Of a stretch of DNA of 64,000 nt, positions 1 through 9,869 are shown in pieces (position 1 is the stretch's first letter; each line of letters starts with the position of its first letter). Made by a program: the position numbers and the translations under genes. The notes below the pieces were generated by a model. That model was not told where the DNA came from. It did not search any database and saw only the letters and a program-made list of their open reading frames with translations. Source of the DNA: Microlunatus flavus (GTDB taxonomy: Bacteria > Actinomycetota > Actinomycetes > Propionibacteriales > Propionibacteriaceae); NCBI RefSeq assembly GCF_900110855.1, contig NZ_FOFA01000006.1:1-64000 (forward strand), read 5' to 3'.

Positions 1-17
1 TCTCGTGGTCGCGCGGA

Positions 18-206
18 ACGCTGACCTCTTCGAGGCCCTTCGACAAGCTCAGGGAGCGTTCCAGGCTTCGACCGACCGCGGGGAACGGACGCTGCGAACG
101 GAGACGCTCCCTGAGCTCGTCGAAGGGCCCGGAACGGGTCGGCGTCCTCCTGGATGAACGCCCACCTGGCTTCGTCCCGATCAGGGAGCGTTCGTGGCCC
201 TCGACA
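18..206. repeat. REP/MITE-like palindromic repeat, copy A
   Basis: Two arms in inverted orientation: a left arm ending in TTCGACAAGCTCAGGGAGCG (about 30-58) and a right arm starting CGCTCCCTGAGCTCGTCGAA (about 105-127), followed by GGGCCCGGAACGGGTCGGCGT. A degenerate third copy of the core lies near 181-206. The same unit recurs near 17.7 kb and 23.6 kb. No gene is seen in these first 210 bases. Such dispersed palindromes are typical of non-autonomous REP-type elements. Confidence 0.8.
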
Positions 207-210
207 GGCG

Positions 211-2226
211 TCAGCGGCGCCCGCGGCGCGCCTGCAGGTAGTCGCTCACGACGTACTCCCCCAGCCGGCCGATGTCGGGGGTGAAGACGCGTCCCCCGGC
301 ACGGCGCGCGATGGCGTCGACGAACCGGGCCAGGCCGGGGTCGTCGCCGAGCATGAACGTGTTGAGCGTGGCGCCGTAGCGGGCGAGCTCGTCGACCTGG
401 GCGACCGTGGCCCGGATCGTCTCCGGGGTGCTCGGCCAGCGGAACGCCGCCCCGCCGTCACCGGTGAGGTGTGCGGTCGGCTCGCCGTCGGTCACCACCA
501 GCACGACCGGCTCGGCGTCGGGGTGGCGGCGCAGGTGACGGGTGGCGAGCAGGAGCGCGTGCTGCAGGTTCGTGCCCTGGATCCACTCCGGCTCGGCCTC
601 GGCCAGCTGCACCGGCGTGAGCCGGCGGGCGAGGCGGTTGAAGCCGATCACCTGCAGCGCGTCCTGGCGGAACCGGGTCTCGATGAGGTGGTTGAGCGCG
701 AGCGCGGTCTGCTTCATCGGGCCCCAGCGCCCGTCCTGCACCATCGAGAAGGACAGGTCCACGCACAGCGCGACCACCGCGGTCGTGCGCCGCTCGGTCT
801 CGGTGACCTCGAAGTCCTCGACGTCGAGGAGCATCCCGCCTCCGCCGCTCCCTGAACCTGTCGAAGAGCGCAGCGCCCGGCGGCGCAGCGAGTTGGCGAC
901 CGTCCGGCTCGCGTCGATCGGCAGCTCGTCGCCGAACACCCACGGCCGGGTCAGGCCGGTGGGCTCGTCGGCGGCCCCGGTGCGGTGGTCGGCGTGGTCG
1001 CCGTTGCCGCTGGCCGCCAGCTGGTCGAAGACCCGCTTGAGCGCGGACTGGCCCAGCCGGCGTACGGCGCGGGGCGTCAGGCGCATGCCGTCGTCGCCGC
1101 GGGTCAGGTAGCCCTGGGCCTCGAGCTCGCGCTCCAGGTCGCGCAGGGCCTGGAAGTCGCGCGCCGCTTCGTTGCCGAGGCGCTGCTCGAGCAGGTCCAC
1201 GTCCACGTCGTCGAGGGTCGAGCCCCAGCCGGACTGCGACAGCTGCGCCTCCAGCGCCTCGAGGTCGGCCAGCTCGGCGACGGCCTGCACCGCCTCGGAG
1301 TAGCCGAGACCCTCGCCGCCGCCCCGCATGCCCGCGTCGGAACCACGGTCGAGACCCGGGCGCAGCGCGCGGAGGTTGTCGCCCAGCTGCGCCATCTCGC
1401 TGGCGAGGTCGGCGTCGGCCATGGCCTGCGCCATGAGCTGGCCGAGCTGCTCGCGCTGCTCCGGGCTGAGGGAGTTCATCATCCGCTGGGCCGCCGCCTG
1501 CCGGCGCGCGAGCGCGTCGATCAGCTCCTCGACCGTCTCCGGCTGCTCGGGGAAGAACTCTCCATGCTTGTCCATGAACTCGCGGAACGCGTCCGACGTG
1601 TCCTCGCTGCGGGCGTGCTTGGCCAGCAGCTGGTTGAGGTCGGCGAGCATGTCCTTGACCCGCTGCATGGCCTCGGGGTCGGGGCTCTCCAGAGCCTGCT
1701 TCATGCCCGCGAACTGCGCGTCGAGCACCTCGCGCTGCAGCATCTGCTTGATCTGCTCGTACGTCTGGCGCGCCTCGGGCGAGTGCCAGTCGTACGCGTC
1801 CAGCCCCCGCACCGCCCCGGCGACGTCGTCGGGCAGCGTGTCGAGCTCCATCTCGGCGAACCGCGCGTCGTCGCCCTCCTCGCCGGCCAGCGCCTCGCGC
1901 TCGGCGGCGAGCGCCTGGTCGAGGGCGGAGCGGACCTGGTCGAGGGTCCCGCCCAGGTCGCCGCGCCGGCGCGCGGCGTTGCGCATCTTGCGGATCTTCT
2001 CCGCCAGCCGGTCGAGCCCGCCGCGCCCGTCGAGGCCCTCGCGCAGCAGCTCGCGCAGCGAGTCGCGCACGTTGCCGGCCGAGAGCACGTCGGAACCGAT
2101 CTTGTCGATCGCCGCCCGCACGTCGTACGGCGCGGCGAGCGGGTCCGGCCCGCCCCGCCACGGCCCGTACCGGAACCGTCCGTGCGGATCGCCTGGCTCG
2201 TACCGCTCAGCGCTCACGCGGTTCAC
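211..2226 (-). CDS. VWA domain protein, partner of MoxR-type ATPase
   Basis: 671 residues. The C-terminal third (from about residue 480) is a von Willebrand A domain with a MIDAS-type motif DLSFS near residue 490 and a conserved TDGEPTAHL segment. The N-terminal 450 residues are charged and helical, rich in Glu, Gln and Leu. Proteins of this build work with MoxR/magnesium-chelatase-type ATPases as metal-binding adaptors, and such an ATPase lies two genes upstream on the same strand with RecQ between them. The start is GTG; a GGGGGCGGG stretch lies upstream, and a second GTG three codons in is possible. A Ser/Gly-rich loop at about residues 454-460 is encoded by a copy of the genomic REP core. 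The exact client process is unknown. Confidence 0.85.
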   Translation of the reverse strand: MNRVSAERYEPGDPHGRFRYGPWRGGPDPLAAPYDVRAAIDKIGSDVLSAGNVRDSLRELLREGLDGRGGLDRLAEKIRKMRNAARRRGDLGGTLDQVRSALDQALAAEREALAGEEGDDARFAEMELDTLPDDVAGAVRGLDAYDWHSPEARQTYEQIKQMLQREVLDAQFAGMKQALESPDPEAMQRVKDMLADLNQLLAKHARSEDTSDAFREFMDKHGEFFPEQPETVEELIDALARRQAAAQRMMNSLSPEQREQLGQLMAQAMADADLASEMAQLGDNLRALRPGLDRGSDAGMRGGGEGLGYSEAVQAVAELADLEALEAQLSQSGWGSTLDDVDVDLLEQRLGNEAARDFQALRDLERELEAQGYLTRGDDGMRLTPRAVRRLGQSALKRVFDQLAASGNGDHADHRTGAADEPTGLTRPWVFGDELPIDASRTVANSLRRRALRSSTGSGSGGGGMLLDVEDFEVTETERRTTAVVALCVDLSFSMVQDGRWGPMKQTALALNHLIETRFRQDALQVIGFNRLARRLTPVQLAEAEPEWIQGTNLQHALLLATRHLRRHPDAEPVVLVVTDGEPTAHLTGDGGAAFRWPSTPETIRATVAQVDELARYGATLNTFMLGDDPGLARFVDAIARRAGGRVFTPDIGRLGEYVVSDYLQARRGRR

Positions 2227-2259
2227 CGTAGTCCCGCCCCCTAGCGCTCCCGGCTCTCA

Positions 2260-2324
2260 CCGCCGAGCGGTAGGTTGCCGCGCCAGATCTGGCCGTCGCA
2301 GCGCGGCAACCTACCGCTCGGCGG
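2260..2324. repeat. 24-bp perfect inverted repeat at recQ 3' end
   Basis: Positions 2260-2283 and 2301-2324 are perfect reverse complements (24 of 24) around a 17-base loop. The right arm covers the recQ stop codon. It lies between recQ and the VWA gene, so it could act as a strong RNA hairpin that ends or attenuates recQ transcription. There is no U-tract. The stem is much longer than needed for a terminator, so a small mobile repeat is also possible. Confidence 0.75.
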
Positions 2325-4125
2325 AGGTCGGGGGCTGGTCGGCGACGACGTCGAGGATCGCGGCGCCCCAGCGCTCGAGCTTGTTCGCGCCGACGCCGGA
2401 GACGGCGCCGAGCGCCTCGAGGGACGTCGGGGCATCCGAGGCGATCTGGCGGAGCACCGAGTCGTGGAACACCACGTACGGCGGCACTCCGGCCTCCTTG
2501 GCGGACGCGGAGCGCCAGGCCCGCAGCCGCTCGAACACGGCCTCGGCAGGTCCGTCGAGGGCGACGGCCGCGGCGGCGACCGAGGACTTGCGCCGCCCCG
2601 ACGACCGGGCGGTCTTCGGCGCCTCCCGGCGCAGGGCGACGGTGCGCTCGCCGCGCAGCACGGCCGTCGAGCCCGGCGTCAGCATCAGGGTGCCGTAGCC
2701 GTCGGCCACCCCGAGCAGCTGCTGCGCCAGGAGCTGGCGCACGACGCTGCGCCACTCGCCGGCGTCGAGCTCGGTGCCGATCCCGAAGACCGTGAGGTCG
2801 GTGTGGCCGAGCTGGGTGACCCGCTCGGTGGCCTGCCCCAGCAGGATGTCGACGACGTGGCCGGCGCCGTAGCGCTGCCGGCGGTCGGCGAGCCGCCACA
2901 CGGCGGACAGCAGCTTCTGCGCGGGGACGGTCCCGTCCCAGGTCTGCGGCGGGCTGGTGCAGGTGTCGCAGTTCCCGCACGGCTCGGCGGCCTGGCCGAA
3001 GTAGGCGAGCAGCTGCACGCGGCGGCACTCGACGGTCTCGCAGAGCGCCAGCATCGCGTCGAGGTGCGCCGAGAGGCGTCGGCGGTGGGCCGCGTCGCCC
3101 TCGGAGGAGTCGATGAACTTGCGCTGGGAGACCACGTCAGCGAGGCCGTACGCCAGCCAGGCCGTGGCCGGGGCCCCGTCGCGGCCGGCGCGCCCGGTCT
3201 CCTGGTAGTAGCCCTCGACCGACTTCGGCAGGTCGAGGTGCGCGACGAAGCGGACGTCGGGCTTGTCGATGCCCATCCCGAACGCGATCGTCGCGACCAT
3301 GACCAGCCCCGGCTCGCGCAGGAAGCGGCTCTGGTTGCGCGCGCGGACGCCCGCGTCGAGGCCGGCGTGGTACGGCAGCGCCGTGATCCCCTGCTGCTCG
3401 AGGAAGGCGGCGGTCTGCTCGACCGACTTGCGGGAGAGGCAGTAGACGATGCCGGCGTCGCCGGCGTGCTCGGTGCGCAGCAGCGTGAGCAGCTGCGTGC
3501 GCGGGTTGTCCTTGGCCACGATCCGGTACTCGATGTTCGGCCGGTCGAAGCTCGCGACGAACTGCGCCGCGTCGTCCAGACGGAGCCGGGTGACGATCTC
3601 GGCGGCCGTGGCGGCGGTGGCGGTCGCGGTGAGGGCGATCCGCGGCACGTCCGGCCACTGGTCGTGCAGCATCGCCAGGGCGAGGTAGTCGGGCCGGAAG
3701 TCGTGGCCCCACGAGGACACGCAGTGGGCTTCGTCGATCGCGAACAGCGAGATCTCCCCGCCCTTGAGGAGCCGCACGGTGTCGGCGACGTTGAGCCGCT
3801 CGGGGGCGAGGTAGAGCAGGTCCAGCGCACCGGCCAGGTAGGCGGCCTCGACCTCGCGGCGCTGGTCCAGGCTCTGCGAGGAGTTGAGGAACGCGGCCCG
3901 CACACCGAGGGCGGCGAGCGCGTCGACCTGGTCCTGCATCAGGGCGATGAGCGGCGAGACGACCACGCCCGTCCCCGGGCGGACCAGGGCCGGGACCTGG
4001 TAGCAGAGCGACTTGCCGCCGCCGGTCGGCATCAGCACCAGGGCGTCGCCGCCGGCGACCACCGTCTCGATGATCTCCGCCTGCTGGCCGCGGAACGCGT
4101 CGTAGCCGAACACCTCGCGCAGCAC
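2311..4125 (-). CDS. recQ: ATP-dependent DNA helicase RecQ
   Basis: 604 residues with the complete RecQ layout. The Walker A motif MPTGGGKS is at residues 32-39 and DEAH at 131-134, followed by the SF2 motifs ([24 protein letters not shown]). A zinc-binding RQC part has CGNCDTC near residue 385, and a C-terminal HRDC domain occupies about 520-600. It unwinds recombination and repair intermediates in the cytoplasm. The GTG start leaves only a short stub before [11 protein letters not shown]. RecQ proteins usually begin 5-20 residues earlier, and the frame is open upstream but holds only CTG codons, so the start is uncertain. It sits between the MoxR and VWA genes on the same strand. Confidence 0.95.
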   Translation of the reverse strand: MLREVFGYDAFRGQQAEIIETVVAGGDALVLMPTGGGKSLCYQVPALVRPGTGVVVSPLIALMQDQVDALAALGVRAAFLNSSQSLDQRREVEAAYLAGALDLLYLAPERLNVADTVRLLKGGEISLFAIDEAHCVSSWGHDFRPDYLALAMLHDQWPDVPRIALTATATAATAAEIVTRLRLDDAAQFVASFDRPNIEYRIVAKDNPRTQLLTLLRTEHAGDAGIVYCLSRKSVEQTAAFLEQQGITALPYHAGLDAGVRARNQSRFLREPGLVMVATIAFGMGIDKPDVRFVAHLDLPKSVEGYYQETGRAGRDGAPATAWLAYGLADVVSQRKFIDSSEGDAAHRRRLSAHLDAMLALCETVECRRVQLLAYFGQAAEPCGNCDTCTSPPQTWDGTVPAQKLLSAVWRLADRRQRYGAGHVVDILLGQATERVTQLGHTDLTVFGIGTELDAGEWRSVVRQLLAQQLLGVADGYGTLMLTPGSTAVLRGERTVALRREAPKTARSSGRRKSSVAAAAVALDGPAEAVFERLRAWRSASAKEAGVPPYVVFHDSVLRQIASDAPTSLEALGAVSGVGANKLERWGAAILDVVADQPPTSAER

Positions 4126-4270
4126 GTCCAGCGGCGCGCGGGCCGTGCCGGCGCCGGCCGGGCCGGTCGGCGGGCGATTCGGCAGGCCGGTCGAGGGCGC
4201 GGCGGCGGTGCTGGTGGAGGTCAGGGTCGGACTCGTTCCGGGTGCGGGCGGGTGCCGCCCGGTCGCAGGC

Positions 4271-5701
4271 TCAGGCGGCGCCGTACACGGTACGGCCGTC
4301 GACGGTCGCCTTCTCGATGCGACGCGTCAGGTGGAGCCCCTCGAGGACGAACTCGACGGCCGCGGCGACCTGGCCCCGCGAGGCGGAGTCGCCGTAGCCG
4401 AGGCGGTCCAGGACCTTGGCCAGCCCCGGGACCGTGCCCAGCTGGGACAGCACGTCGGAGGCGGGGACGAGCTCGCCGGTCTCGACGACCGCGCCCTCGG
4501 CGAACACCGACGTGAACCCGGTCAGGTCGAGCCCGGAGAGCCGCTCGCGGAACGTCGCGGCGATCGCCAGGCGCAGCAGGTGGTCGAGGACCGCGCGCTC
4601 GCGCCCCTCCTCGCCCATCTCGAACTCGACCTTGCCGAGCAGCGTGGGCAGCACGGGCGCGAGGTCGCAGACGCGGGCGACCGCGCCCGCGTCGCCGGTC
4701 TCCCCCGTCCGTGCCGCCCGCCGCAGCGCGGAGGCCGCGACGCCCTCAGCCGCCGCGATGGCGAAGCGGGCCGAGACGCCGGAGCGCTGGTCGACCGAGG
4801 ACGACTCGCGCAGCAGGTGGACGAAGCGGGCCAGCACCTCGAGGAGGTGGTCGCCGACCTCGGCGACGACCTCGGCCTCCTGGCGCAGCAGCGCGACCTC
4901 GTCGGAGACCTCGGAGAGGTAGTGGGTGCGGATCTCGGCGCCGAAGCGGTCCTTCAGCGGCGTGATGATGCGCCCGCGGTTGGTGTAGTCCTCCGGGTTG
5001 GCCGTCGCGATGAGGAAGACGTCGAGCGGCAGCCGCAGCGAGTAGCCGCGCACCTGGATGTCGCGCTCCTCGAGCACGTTGAACAGCGCCACCTGGATGC
5101 GCTCGGCCAGGTCGGGCAGCTCGTTGAGCCCGAAGAGGCCGCGGTTGGTGCGCGGCACCAGTCCGTAGTGCACCGTCTCGGGGTCGCCGAGCGTGCGGCC
5201 CTGCGCGACCTTGACCGGGTCGACGTCGCCGATCAGGTCGCCGACGGAGGTGTCGGGCGTCGCGAGCTTCTCGGTGTAGCGGTCGTCGCGGTGGCGCCAG
5301 GCCACCGGCAGGTCGTCGCCGAGCTCGGCGAGCAGCGTGCGGCAGCGGACGCAGACGGGCGCGTACGGGTCGTCGTGGATCTCGCAGCCGGCGACCTCGG
5401 GGCTCCACTCGTCGAGCAGCGTCACGAGGGTGCGCATGATGCGGGTCTTGCCCTGGCCGCGCTCGCCGAGCAGCACCAGGTCGTGACCGGCGAGCAGGGC
5501 GGACTCCAGCTCGGGGATCACGGTGTCCTCGAGCCCGACGATGCCGGGGAACGCGTCCTCCCCGGCCCGCAGGCGGGACAGGAGGTTCGCCCGGAGCTCC
5601 TCGGCGACGCCGCGGCTCTCGTGGCCGGACGCGCGCAGCTGGCCGAGCGTGGCGGGCGCCGGGTGGCCGGCGGAGGACGGCTGGGAGGACGTCACGGTCA
5701 T
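4271..5701 (-). CDS. MoxR/ChlI-type AAA+ ATPase
   Basis: 476 residues. The Walker A motif GERGQGKT is at 79-86, followed by a Cys-bearing insert ([16 protein letters not shown]), a Walker-B-like region ([16 protein letters not shown]), and the sensor region [15 protein letters not shown] typical of magnesium-chelatase/MoxR ATPases. It probably remodels or inserts metal into a client together with the VWA protein at 211-2226. The ATG is preceded at 7 nt by TAGGTT, a good actinobacterial -10 box, which suggests a leaderless transcript. It diverges from the hydrolase at 5762. The paired Cys residues could bind zinc. The function beyond the family is unknown. Confidence 0.88.
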   Translation of the reverse strand: MTVTSSQPSSAGHPAPATLGQLRASGHESRGVAEELRANLLSRLRAGEDAFPGIVGLEDTVIPELESALLAGHDLVLLGERGQGKTRIMRTLVTLLDEWSPEVAGCEIHDDPYAPVCVRCRTLLAELGDDLPVAWRHRDDRYTEKLATPDTSVGDLIGDVDPVKVAQGRTLGDPETVHYGLVPRTNRGLFGLNELPDLAERIQVALFNVLEERDIQVRGYSLRLPLDVFLIATANPEDYTNRGRIITPLKDRFGAEIRTHYLSEVSDEVALLRQEAEVVAEVGDHLLEVLARFVHLLRESSSVDQRSGVSARFAIAAAEGVAASALRRAARTGETGDAGAVARVCDLAPVLPTLLGKVEFEMGEEGRERAVLDHLLRLAIAATFRERLSGLDLTGFTSVFAEGAVVETGELVPASDVLSQLGTVPGLAKVLDRLGYGDSASRGQVAAAVEFVLEGLHLTRRIEKATVDGRTVYGAA

Positions 5702-5761
5702 GGCTGGCAACCTACGACCGCGACGCAACTGCTCCGGGCTCCGCTCGTAGCATCCTGCCCC

Positions 5762-6520
5762 GTGAGCACGCCTCTGACCGCCCTCCTGCTGCACGGCGTC
5801 GGTTCGTCGTCCGACACCTGGTGGCGGGTGCGCGAGGACGTCGGCGACCTCGGCTGGGAGACGACGGCGCTCGACCTCGCGGGGCACGGCGACCGGCCGG
5901 TGCCCGCGAGCGGCCTGCGGACCGTCGCCGACCTGGCCGAGGACGTCTGGGCCCAGGTCGCGGACCAGCGCTTCGACGTGGTCGTCGGCCACTCGCTCGG
6001 AGCCGTCGTGGCCCTCGCGCTGGCCGCCGCCCACCCCGGCCTGGCCGGGCACGTCGTGGTCGTCGACCCGCCGGCGCTCGACGGCGCCCTCGACGTCGGC
6101 CAGGTGGCCGACGGCCTCGTCCACGACAGCGCCGCGGCCCTGGAGGACGCGGACGCCGTCGCCCGTGCGCTCGCCGCCGCCAACCCGCGCTGGTCGGGGC
6201 GCGACGTGGAGGGCGTCGTCGCGAACCGTCGCCGCTTCGACGTGGCCGTCGCCCGCTGGCTGCGGCACGAGCACTGGGACCTGCCCGCCCTCGTCGTGGA
6301 CTGCCCCGTGCCGGTCAGCCTGGTCGTGGCCGACGGGCCGGAGACCGCGACGGTCGAGCCCGGGCGTACGCGGGTGCTGGCCGCGCTGGAGCCGTCTTGG
6401 GTCGTCGCCATCAAGGGCGGCCACGGCCTGCACCGCGACCGGCCGGCCCTGTTCCTGCGGGCGCTGCTCGAGCTCACCGAGCCGGGCGCGCCCGGCCTCC
6501 GCCCGGCGGGCGTCGCCTGA
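5762..6520 (+). CDS. alpha/beta hydrolase
   Basis: 252 residues from a GTG start. The oxyanion-hole HG motif is at residues 11-12, the nucleophile elbow GHSLG has Ser at about 78, and a late GGHGLHRDRP supplies the catalytic His, the normal order for the alpha/beta hydrolase fold. No signal peptide, so cytoplasmic. The substrate cannot be read from sequence. It diverges from the MoxR-type ATPase across 60 bases that must hold both promoters. The longer upstream open frame on this strand is the shadow of the ATPase gene. Confidence 0.85.
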   Translation: MSTPLTALLLHGVGSSSDTWWRVREDVGDLGWETTALDLAGHGDRPVPASGLRTVADLAEDVWAQVADQRFDVVVGHSLGAVVALALAAAHPGLAGHVVVVDPPALDGALDVGQVADGLVHDSAAALEDADAVARALAAANPRWSGRDVEGVVANRRRFDVAVARWLRHEHWDLPALVVDCPVPVSLVVADGPETATVEPGRTRVLAALEPSWVVAIKGGHGLHRDRPALFLRALLELTEPGAPGLRPAGVA

Positions 6521-6588
6521 CCGTCCCGGCGCCGTCTTGACGGTAGGTTGAGGCGGGGACGACGACCGGAGGGAGCGGGCGCAACGCG

Positions 6589-8241
6589 ATGCGGACCGCG
6601 CGACTGGTGGGACCGACGGCCGACGGCACGTCGATGGTGCTGGTGACCGAGGACGGCGAGGAGCTGAGGGTTCCCGTCGACCCCGGCGACCCCGCCGTCC
6701 GCTCGGTGCTCGGGCAGCCTCCCGGCGACGCCCGCACCGACGACGCAGCGCCCGCCGGTGGGGACGGACCTCCGCCACCCGCCGCACCCGACCCCGTACG
6801 ACGCCCGCCCCGCAGACGGGAGACGCCCCCGATGGACACCACCCTCAGCCCGCGCGACATCCAGGCCCGCATCCGCGGCGGGGAGTCGCTGGACGACCTC
6901 GTCGCCGGCTCCGGCATGGACGCCGACCGCGTCGAGCGCTTCGCCGCGCCGGTGCTCGCCGAGCGCGAGCACGTGGCCCTGACCGCCCTCGGCGCCTCGA
7001 TCCGCCGGCGCGGCGAGAGCTCGGGGCACCGCCCGCTGCGGACGGTCGTCGGCGAGCGCCTGCTCGGGCAGGGCGTCGACGTGGACGACGTGGTCTGGGA
7101 CGCGTGGAAGCGCGAGGACGGCCAGTGGCAGGTCAGCGCCGACTACGAGCTGCTCGAGCAGGAGCGGCACGCCGAGTTCCGCTACGACCCGCAGGGTCGC
7201 TTCTCCATGGCCGAGGACGACGACGCCCGCTGGCTCGCCGGCGAGCGCCCCTCCCCGGTCGCGGCCGTGATCGACCGCGACGACGAGCTCGCCCTCGTGC
7301 GCGCGACCAGCGGTCCCGGTGACGACGAGGACGCCGGCCGGGACGGCCGGACGAGCGACCGGGCCGACCACGAGGTCACCGAGCAGCTGGAGGTCAGCGA
7401 GGACCTGGTCGCGGTCCTCTCCGTGGTGCCGCCGGTCGAGCTCAGCGCCGAGGAGCTCGACGAGCTCGTCGCCCACGACCCGGAGTCCGACCTCGCCGCG
7501 GTCGCCCAGGACGCGACCCGAGCCTCGACCCAGGACGACGTCCCGGACGAGACCCGGGACGGGCCGCAGGACGAGGTCGCCGCACACCGGCGCGACGAGG
7601 GGGCCGAGCCCACCGTCGCCGTCGTGCGCCACCTGACCAGCGTCAGCGTGGAGGTGGAGGTCGACGCCGAGGGCGACCGCTCCGGCGAGGACGGCGACCC
7701 GGGACCCCGCTCGGCCCTGGACACGCTCTACGACATGCTCGGCGGCGACGGCTACGCCGAGGAGGGCACGCGCATCGGCTCGGGCCTGTCCGACGCGGCG
7801 GCGGTGCCCGTGGTGGACGAGCACGAGTTCGAGCCGCCGGCCACGGTGCAGGTGCCCGCCGAACCCGGCCCGGACGCCTCCGAGCAGGAGGACGGGAGCC
7901 AGGACGCCGGCGGATCGTCCGCGGAGGCCGATCAGCCCGAGGAGCGCGACGAGCGCACCGAGCCGACGCAGGTCGTGGCCCGGGACCTGCGGCGCACGTC
8001 CGCGCCCGCCGCTCCCGCCGTCCCGCAGCAGGACGACCTGCTCGACGTCGACGCCGACGCCGATGCCGTCACGGACCCCGGCGAGACCACGCACCACGAC
8101 GCCGCGGACGCGCCGCCGGTGCCCGACGTCGACGAGCCGCTCATCCCCAGCCCGGGCGCCTCGCGCAAGCCGGGCCGGCGCAAGCGCGCGTCGGTGCCGA
8201 GCTGGGACGAGATCATGTTCGGCGGCCCCAAGCCCGGCTGA
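6589..8241 (+). CDS. sepH: Septation protein SepH (DUF3071)
   Basis: 550 residues. The N-terminal 200 form the conserved DUF3071 region: MRTARLVGPTADG start, then LSPRDIQARIRGGESLDDL and a helix-turn-helix-like stretch, and VWDAWKREDGQWQV. The remainder is a long, acidic, low-complexity tail, ending in a basic cluster and PSWDEIMFG. SepH is an actinobacterial division protein that binds FtsZ and helps assemble Z-rings. A strong ribosome binding site (GGAGGGAG) lies 10 nt before the ATG. It is convergent with the sulfurtransferase, separated by a palindromic terminator-like hairpin. Confidence 0.92.
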   Translation: MRTARLVGPTADGTSMVLVTEDGEELRVPVDPGDPAVRSVLGQPPGDARTDDAAPAGGDGPPPPAAPDPVRRPPRRRETPPMDTTLSPRDIQARIRGGESLDDLVAGSGMDADRVERFAAPVLAEREHVALTALGASIRRRGESSGHRPLRTVVGERLLGQGVDVDDVVWDAWKREDGQWQVSADYELLEQERHAEFRYDPQGRFSMAEDDDARWLAGERPSPVAAVIDRDDELALVRATSGPGDDEDAGRDGRTSDRADHEVTEQLEVSEDLVAVLSVVPPVELSAEELDELVAHDPESDLAAVAQDATRASTQDDVPDETRDGPQDEVAAHRRDEGAEPTVAVVRHLTSVSVEVEVDAEGDRSGEDGDPGPRSALDTLYDMLGGDGYAEEGTRIGSGLSDAAAVPVVDEHEFEPPATVQVPAEPGPDASEQEDGSQDAGGSSAEADQPEERDERTEPTQVVARDLRRTSAPAAPAVPQQDDLLDVDADADAVTDPGETTHHDAADAPPVPDVDEPLIPSPGASRKPGRRKRASVPSWDEIMFGGPKPG

Positions 8242-8258
8242 CGCCGAGCCGGGCGGGG

Positions 8259-8281
8259 GCGCCGCGGGTCACCCGCGGCGC
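8259..8281. terminator. Palindromic hairpin between convergent genes
   Basis: An 11-bp perfect inverted repeat (GCGCCGCGGGT, one base, then its complement) sits 18 nt after the sepH stop and overlaps the stop of the opposing sulfurtransferase. Its symmetry suits a bidirectional terminator for convergent genes. It lacks a U-tract, as is usual in actinobacteria. Confidence 0.55.
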
Positions 8282-9138
8282 TGGACCGTCTCGTCGCCCT
8301 CCGCGCCCGTCGCCACCGCGCGCGTCGGGTCGCTGAGCCAGTCGCTCCACGAGCCGGGGTAGATCCGGCCGCCCTCCAGGCCGGCCGACTCGAGCGCCAG
8401 CAGCGCCTGCGCCGCGGTCACCCCGGAACCGCAGTAGAGGACCGGGGCGTCCACCCCCGCGAACGCCGCGGCGATCTCGGCGGCGGGGCGGAAGCGCGAG
8501 CGTTCGTCGAGCAGATCGGCCGCCGGGCGGTTCAGCGCGCCGGGGATGTGGCCGGCGACCGGGTCGAAGGGCTCGGTCTCCCCGCGGTACCGGTTCGCGG
8601 CGCGCACGTCGACCACCGGCGCGTCCAGGCCGGCGAGGATGTCCTCGGCCCAGACCCGCTCGCGCTGCCCCGGACGGGCGACGAACCTGCCCGGCGCGGC
8701 CACCACGACCGGGCCCGTCTCGACCGGCAGGCCCGCGGCGACCCAGCCGGCGTACCCGCCGTCGAGCACCCGGACGTCGGGGTGCCCGGCGTCGGTCAGC
8801 AGCCACCACAGCCGGGCGGCGTAGAGCGAGGTGGCCCCGTCGTACGCGACCACGGGCACGTCGCCGTCCACGCCGGCGGCCCGCATCACCGCCTGGAACG
8901 CGTCCGGGTCGGGCAGCCGGTGCCGCCCGCCGCCCGGACCGTGCGGCCCGGACAGCTCGGTCTCCAGGTCGACGAACACGGCTCCGGGCAGGTGCCCGGC
9001 CTCGTGCTCCGGGCGGCCGGGCGGCCCCGTCATGCTGCCGCGCACGTCGAGCAGCACGACCCGCCCCCCGCGCTCCAGCCGCGCGGCCAGCTCCTCCGGC
9101 TCCACCAGCACCCGGTCCCACGCCTCGTCCGTGCTCAT
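8269..9138 (-). CDS. Thiosulfate/3-mercaptopyruvate sulfurtransferase
   Basis: 289 residues with two rhodanese domains. The first is inactive (no loop Cys); the second carries the catalytic loop CGSGVTA with Cys at about 236. It transfers sulfane sulfur from thiosulfate or 3-mercaptopyruvate to cyanide or thiol acceptors. CGSGVT-type loops favour mercaptopyruvate/thiosulfate sulfurtransferases of the SseA group. The ATG overlaps the stop of tdk (ATGA) and has GGGAGGG upstream, so the two are translationally coupled. Confidence 0.9.
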   Translation of the reverse strand: MSTDEAWDRVLVEPEELAARLERGGRVVLLDVRGSMTGPPGRPEHEAGHLPGAVFVDLETELSGPHGPGGGRHRLPDPDAFQAVMRAAGVDGDVPVVAYDGATSLYAARLWWLLTDAGHPDVRVLDGGYAGWVAAGLPVETGPVVVAAPGRFVARPGQRERVWAEDILAGLDAPVVDVRAANRYRGETEPFDPVAGHIPGALNRPAADLLDERSRFRPAAEIAAAFAGVDAPVLYCGSGVTAAQALLALESAGLEGGRIYPGSWSDWLSDPTRAVATGAEGDETVQRRG

Positions 9139-9845
9139 TGCTGTCCCTCCCACCCCTCGGTCGTGCCGAACGGCAACGTCTCCGCCAGCCCCGCCTGCGC
9201 CGCCGACCGGGTCAGCCGGGCCCGGTGGTGGCGCCGGCACAGGACCTCGTACGCGACCACCGCGGCCTGCGCCACCGGTGCCGGCTCCTCGCCCCCGGGC
9301 TCGAGGTCGTGCAGCTGCTCGATGTCCCCGACCACGACCTGGTCGCCCTCGACGACCATCAGCCCGTCGACGGTGCGCGCGTTGTGGGTGGCGCGGCGCC
9401 CGCACCAGCACAGCGCCTCGACCTGCAGCACCTCCATCGAGTCGCACAGCTCGACGAGCCGCCGCGAGCCGGGGAAGAGGTGCGTCTGGAAGTCGGTGAG
9501 GATGCCCACGGCGAAGACGTCGACGTCGAGCTCGTCGACCAGCCGGGCGAGGTCGTCGACCTGGGCGGGGGTGTAGAACTGCGTCTCGTCGCAGACCACG
9601 TAGTCGATGCGGGCGCCCGCGCTCAGCTGGTCGACGACGTAGCCCCAGAAGCTGAAGGCCGGGTGCACCTCGACGGCCGGGCGCCGCAGCCCCAGGCGCG
9701 AGGAGATGATCGCCTCGCCCGCCCGGTCGCGGCTGGTGAACAGCCGCCCGCGCCGCCCGCCGGCGGTGTGCGTGTGGTCGATCTGCAGGGCCAGGGTGGA
9801 CTTGCCGCAGTCCATGGGACCGGTGAAGTAGCGGAACGACGCCAT
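9135..9845 (-). CDS. tdk: Thymidine kinase
   Basis: 236 residues of the type II (TK1-like) family. The P-loop GPMDCGKST is at residues 9-17, DETQF gives the catalytic Glu at 87, and the lasso/zinc site is formed by CWCGRRATHNAR and a later Cys/His pair (VLCRRHH). It phosphorylates thymidine to dTMP for salvage. The length is slightly above the usual 190-220 residues. It lies between the 2OG oxygenase (24 nt upstream) and the sulfurtransferase (4-base overlap), within a minus-strand run likely transcribed together. Confidence 0.95.
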   Translation of the reverse strand: MASFRYFTGPMDCGKSTLALQIDHTHTAGGRRGRLFTSRDRAGEAIISSRLGLRRPAVEVHPAFSFWGYVVDQLSAGARIDYVVCDETQFYTPAQVDDLARLVDELDVDVFAVGILTDFQTHLFPGSRRLVELCDSMEVLQVEALCWCGRRATHNARTVDGLMVVEGDQVVVGDIEQLHDLEPGGEEPAPVAQAAVVAYEVLCRRHHRARLTRSAAQAGLAETLPFGTTEGWEGQQ

Positions 9846-9869
9846 CGTGGGTGGTGGCCCCGCGCCCCG

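Noticed and set aside
154-4515. Long plus-strand open frames opposite the VWA, recQ and MoxR genes
   Set aside because: Arg/Gly/Ala-rich shadows typical of very GC-rich genes; no conserved motifs, and the minus-strand frames match known families.
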